Source: a virus
Reading direction: 5' to 3' (one strand)
DNA length: 40,519 bases
Virus record (IMG/VR): IMGVR_UViG_3300048672_001321
Span: 1-40,519 of that record
In this document: in pieces, positions 38,201 through 40,519 of the stretch
Layout of the letters: every line of letters starts with the position of its first letter
Position numbering within the stretch: the first letter of the stretch is position 1
Notes under the pieces: generated by a model
Databases searched by the model: none
The model's input: the letters and a program-made list of their open reading frames with translations, nothing else
What the model was told of the DNA's origin: nothing
Program-made: the position numbers and the translations under genes

Positions 38201-38890
38201 GGGTCCGCTAGAGAAACAGGAACCATGCGTATCGTAACCGACGGCGTTACTGCAGAGGTCTCAACCGATAGCGCATACATCAACGGCAACTCAGGAATTA
38301 CTTTTACGGCAACTGTAAGTGGTTCCTACTTATCCCTACTTGGAACAGCAACCAATACTGGTACAAGCGCACAGATCAAGTACTCTATTCGTCGCTGGAG
38401 CTCTTCATTCCCCGGCGGGCCTGCAGGAGTGCCACTGTATTCTGGCGCGGCACCAGTTCCAACGCCGGCCGCGGCGCCACTCAATTGCATCCAGTATAAC
38501 TCTGCAGGTGTCTTGGCGGCCAACTCTAACTTTGGAATAGACATTGTAGATGCTAGCATGACCTTTAATGGACTGCGCCAGGGTGTTTTGTCAAGTCCAG
38601 TTACCCTTCTTAATAATCAGCCCTCCAACACAAACCTAATCCTATTAAGTACAGCCTTCCCGTTCTATATATTAGAGTATTCAATTACAAAAGAAGGCTT
38701 TGCTCGGGTTGGTCATTTGCAAATTGCTTATGACGGAACAAACGTTGCCTGTAACGATGCTTATGTTGAGACGGGCTTTACCGGCATTACACTACAAGCG
38801 ATTGTTTCCGGCGGCATTCAAGTTCAATATACCAGCACCAACGGCGCTGGCAATGGTACCTTTAAGTATACTTGGCGCAAGTGGAGTTAA
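35276..38890 (+). CDS. Large tail fibre / baseplate protein (1204 aa)
   Basis: TTG start, supported by GGGAGGA upstream and the coding continuation. The N-terminal 250 residues resemble baseplate-attached fibre proteins (LLNSAERIDLPDLLSIDSYG; NIKTLKQWMDAVMTKLKELG at about 238-257). Residues about 376-441 share a module with the giant wedge; 485-540 and 560-600 are two Ig-like modules (SSTSHGLADGDRVTVTAPG, then ESANHGFDSGESITVAG). The C-terminus carries a tandem repeat of about 100 residues (940-1042 and 1100-1204), each ending in RRWSS or RKWS. Likely the receptor-contact fibre. Confidence 0.75.
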   Translation: MAVLGRVLLNSAERIDLPDLLSIDSYGAGDWKYFMQSLVGTSKPYVLYGFDVINPNAVIGLPTCSFRVADSIVYYPGSAAGPFFYGLPEGNAASAPLVPQLRTNATNYVYLTLSTFETASDTRALWDPDRNGGAGGEFTQDINTESAIQAQLGISTGSFPVNTVPLAIVVVGASAITSITDARDLMFRLGTGGIAPDPQAAYSFPALPSAPYARNEPDGTMVSISDPNPFQGGDKNIKTLKQWMDAVMTKLKELGGTTYWYEDTTTFSLFKLWHDALATTWKSKGSYTHSSATPGELSWSEDLYIKSMDNPVDIVVRASGGSPITLANEQVAFLTLIRDVPINALDEPVSFVNGQAYVNSASGATGVFGLLKQGDWIKKATDDETLYLQVREFYNAAQSPGPITGSVTTPGAARSIILSAAYQGTSSDIAGDRARYERGEYTTSNIQIVDRNNNLLSAAAGNMMWFAQRSDTVMSVASISTVSLTGTVTVADGTGAIVSSTSHGLADGDRVTVTAPGAQAGTYTIDVIDANTFTFKTANTTTGAFTGFYGLCTTQSSSTYGFLLESANHGFDSGESITVAGTTNFNGAHTINVRSSTQFQFPIGAAHATETAGTATLARMDVRSEEGIQKIVQGETIQVGSGTIENMQAFIGMTALDQTYPVYNLPGSYGTLNNGANYNSSLTDNLTARVSKNTAMLMDKAQDKTIKCLTNAVEAYVATDSNPSLQNLSFTPPGSTLTVLQPGGVGNATVTLPDINAPIQLAVNQSIYVTIDRNASSTPGLTIVNTSAVPVSENVFVLASRLGGSEVYLWNGECILNTVPLAPSDVPLVQCDFFDPVSVALPTGNPVTIDNVSIQANQLVVFGNLTVDPNRMYRAVGVGTNITSWTPEYKFNGRLDPTTGNTICVLGGQGFGRQMGKFDGTNWVFNDYVRYFNGADYFEQSNLVSATIADNATTTIFTVAWAGSEHTIVDFSILRGSARETGTMRIVTDGVTAEVSTDSAYINGNSGITFTATVSGSYLSLLGTATNTGTSAQIKYSIRRWSSSFPGGPAGVPLYSGAAPVPTPAAAPLNCIQYNSAGVLAANSNFGIDIVDASMTFNGLRQGVLSSPVTLLNNQPSNTNLILLSTAFPFYILEYSITKEGFARVGHLQIAYDGTNVACNDAYVETGFTGITLQAIVSGGIQVQYTSTNGAGNGTFKYTWRKWS

Positions 38891-38899
38891 CTCTAAAAC

Positions 38900-40519
38900 A
38901 TGAGCTCATCTCTAGTAAGCAACTTTCAAAACGTCAACAACGTTAAAAGCTTTGGCGCCAAGGGCGACGGGGTCACCGATGACCTTCCTGCGTTTCAAGC
39001 AGCTATTGACAAAATGTCAACGCTTCCAGATATTGCAGGAAAGGTGTTATTCATTCCAAAGGGTACTTATTATCTCAGCAATACGCTTCTGGTAAAGCGT
39101 AGTTGCGTTATTCAAGGCGAACATGGCGGTAACTTCCCTTCTACTGTCTTAAAGTTTGCTGGCGGCGTTGATGGAGTGGTCTTTGGATATGTTGGTGGAA
39201 GTACCGGCGGTGGTGGCGGCGCCGGATCAGACTGGTCCAGTATGAACGATATTTACGTTCAAGCGGTCGCTAAAACTACTGCAGCGAATGGTGTCACGCT
39301 ATACACGACTGCTCGATTGAACAATGTCTTTGTTGAGGGGTTTCAGCAGCACGGCATCTATGTTCGTGGGGCAATCCCTGATTCCAACAGCAGCCTGTTT
39401 CGATTAGACTCATGCCGTGTATCTCTTTGCGACGGCAACGGCTATTATGTAGTCGGTCCCGATGCAAATGCGGGGGTTTTCGTTAATTGTTCTGCGGCTG
39501 ATAATGCGGGTTGGGGATTCCGCGACTCAAGTTTTCTAGGAAATACTTATGTTGGTTGCCACACAGACAACAACACCTTAGGTCCGTATTTTTCAGACGG
39601 CACAAACGCAGCAAACATTTTTATTGGTTGCTACTCTGAGAGCAACCAAACACCTTCATCGATTGGCCATCCTGCACAAATTCTTGGCGGACTTCACGCA
39701 GCGGGTATTACTGGTAGTCCCAATGGGCAGGTTGCAAGTCATGCCTTTACATCTTTGGCAGAAACTGTAACAATGGGCTCCAATATACCCAATCATTTTT
39801 TGCGAATTGGGTCAAACACAGGTCATTGGTATTTTGGGTTTGGTAACGCCAACCTACCAAATGCGCCCCTTTATTTAGGCAATCGCGTTCCAGCTGATTG
39901 GCAAACATATGGAGCACCCAACATCAATGCCCAACAGTGGGCATCGTGGGGCGACCCTGAGAGCGACGGCAGTCATCAAGCCATTATAGCTATGCCGGGT
40001 CCAGCTGGTTATGCACTACTACCAGGCAATACGACCAATCATCCTCCTCGTAGCGCCCCAGCAGGGGAATTTGCCTTTAGAAATATATTACTTGGTGACT
40101 ATTTGGATGGCCACGGCGGTGGATGGGGACGAAAAATCACCACAGCGGAACATGATTGGGCCGCTAGCGTAAATTATTCCCACTTTGTTGGCGACGTAAT
40201 CCTCAACTCCAACCCCAGCATAGCTCACCCAGAGTCCGGTTGGATTTGTACTACTAAAGGGCGAGGCGGAACATACACAGAAGGACTAACGGGGGAACAA
40301 ACAGCCCCTGGAGTAATTCAACTATCTGGACCTACTTCAGTGTTGTTGCCAGGTGAGTGCTTTACGATTAACGGCATGACGTTGACCGTAATGAATTTAG
40401 ATACCGTCAACAACATTATTTATCCGTGGGAAGGTTTCAGCATGGCAGCTGGAACGTGGCCAATCTCGTATACCGCGCCCGTCTTTAAGCCCATAAGCTA
40501 TATACGCTTTAAGGTAGAT
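38900..40519 (+). CDS. Tailspike with pectate-lyase-type beta-helix, partial
   Basis: At least 540 codons, still open at the right end of the window. The N-terminus (NVKSFGAKGDGVTDD then LPAFQAAIDKM, about residues 14-38) is the signature of the pectate-lyase-superfamily right-handed beta-helix, followed by IPKGTYYLSNTLLV and coil repeats with stacked glycine/asparagine (GNGYYVVGPDANAG; GWGFRDSSFLGNTY; YSESNQTPSSIG). Probable polysaccharide-binding or -degrading receptor protein. The start is close after the previous stop with a weak ribosome site. The C-terminal part and catalytic residues cannot be assessed. Confidence 0.8.
   Translation, partial: MSSSLVSNFQNVNNVKSFGAKGDGVTDDLPAFQAAIDKMSTLPDIAGKVLFIPKGTYYLSNTLLVKRSCVIQGEHGGNFPSTVLKFAGGVDGVVFGYVGGSTGGGGGAGSDWSSMNDIYVQAVAKTTAANGVTLYTTARLNNVFVEGFQQHGIYVRGAIPDSNSSLFRLDSCRVSLCDGNGYYVVGPDANAGVFVNCSAADNAGWGFRDSSFLGNTYVGCHTDNNTLGPYFSDGTNAANIFIGCYSESNQTPSSIGHPAQILGGLHAAGITGSPNGQVASHAFTSLAETVTMGSNIPNHFLRIGSNTGHWYFGFGNANLPNAPLYLGNRVPADWQTYGAPNINAQQWASWGDPESDGSHQAIIAMPGPAGYALLPGNTTNHPPRSAPAGEFAFRNILLGDYLDGHGGGWGRKITTAEHDWAASVNYSHFVGDVILNSNPSIAHPESGWICTTKGRGGTYTEGLTGEQTAPGVIQLSGPTSVLLPGECFTINGMTLTVMNLDTVNNIIYPWEGFSMAAGTWPISYTAPVFKPISYIRFKVD

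Overview
The window is part of the genome of a large tailed double-stranded DNA phage with a contractile tail (myovirus). The evidence is a nearly complete late tail/baseplate operon: a sheath, three tube-like proteins, two overlapping tail-assembly-chaperone-type genes, a tape measure, a baseplate hub, a spike, a LysM-gp25 fusion, a giant J/gp6-like wedge, a gpI-like wedge, fibres and a pectate-lyase-fold tailspike that runs off the right end. The host cannot be named from the sequence. Shine-Dalgarno sites of the GGAG type and three phage tRNAs fit a bacterial host. Most of the window is moderate in GC, the abundant sheath gene is visibly richer, and the four genes at the left end are richest of all (two sampled 60-base lines give about 67-68% GC, against about 38% in one line of the hub gene).

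Layout. (1) 1-2040, minus strand: four small GC-rich genes of unknown function. Two are paralogues (148 and 159 aa) that share even their ribosome-binding context. The genes are separated by strong hairpins, three of which carry GTACAG in the loop, and by a 17-base direct repeat. (2) 2041-2209: a divergent control region in which two oppositely directed copies of the same promoter-like sequence form a 12-base inverted repeat. (3) 2210-6295, plus strand: a tandem array of 24 very small genes (38-81 aa), mostly overlapping or abutting. Nearly all encode variants of one two-helix motif, roughly F-L-R-x-h-x-x-L-x-L-h-S-x-K-T. One of them (5174-5323) lies hidden in another frame across its neighbour. 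This paralogous microprotein array is the main candidate for an undescribed system. (4) 6284-6538, minus strand: a four-cysteine small protein. (5) 6595-10428: a neck/structural operon that includes a Nudix hydrolase domain embedded in a structural-type protein. (6) 10607-12832: sheath, then a strong terminator. (7) 12910-13215: a small gene, followed by three convergent minus-strand tRNAs (Pro-UGG, Leu-UAG, Phe-GAA). (8) 13688-40519: tube, chaperones, tape measure, hub, spike, wedges, fibres and tailspike, ordered as in contractile-tail systems.

Regulation. Six genes have a TATAAT or TACAAT box ending exactly 6 (once 7) bases before the start codon and no usable Shine-Dalgarno site, which predicts leaderless mRNAs. 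Other promoters reuse identical 10-mers (AAGTTATAAT three times, GTAGTACAAT twice). Two classical rho-independent terminators frame the segment holding the small gene, the tRNAs and the first tube gene.

Working together: regions 5-8 build the neck and the contractile tail. The tape measure sets tail length, the sheath and tube form the injection machine, the baseplate genes form the trigger, and the fibres and tailspike meet the host surface. Regions 1 and 3 are accessory, probably host-interaction genes, but their function cannot be read from sequence alone.
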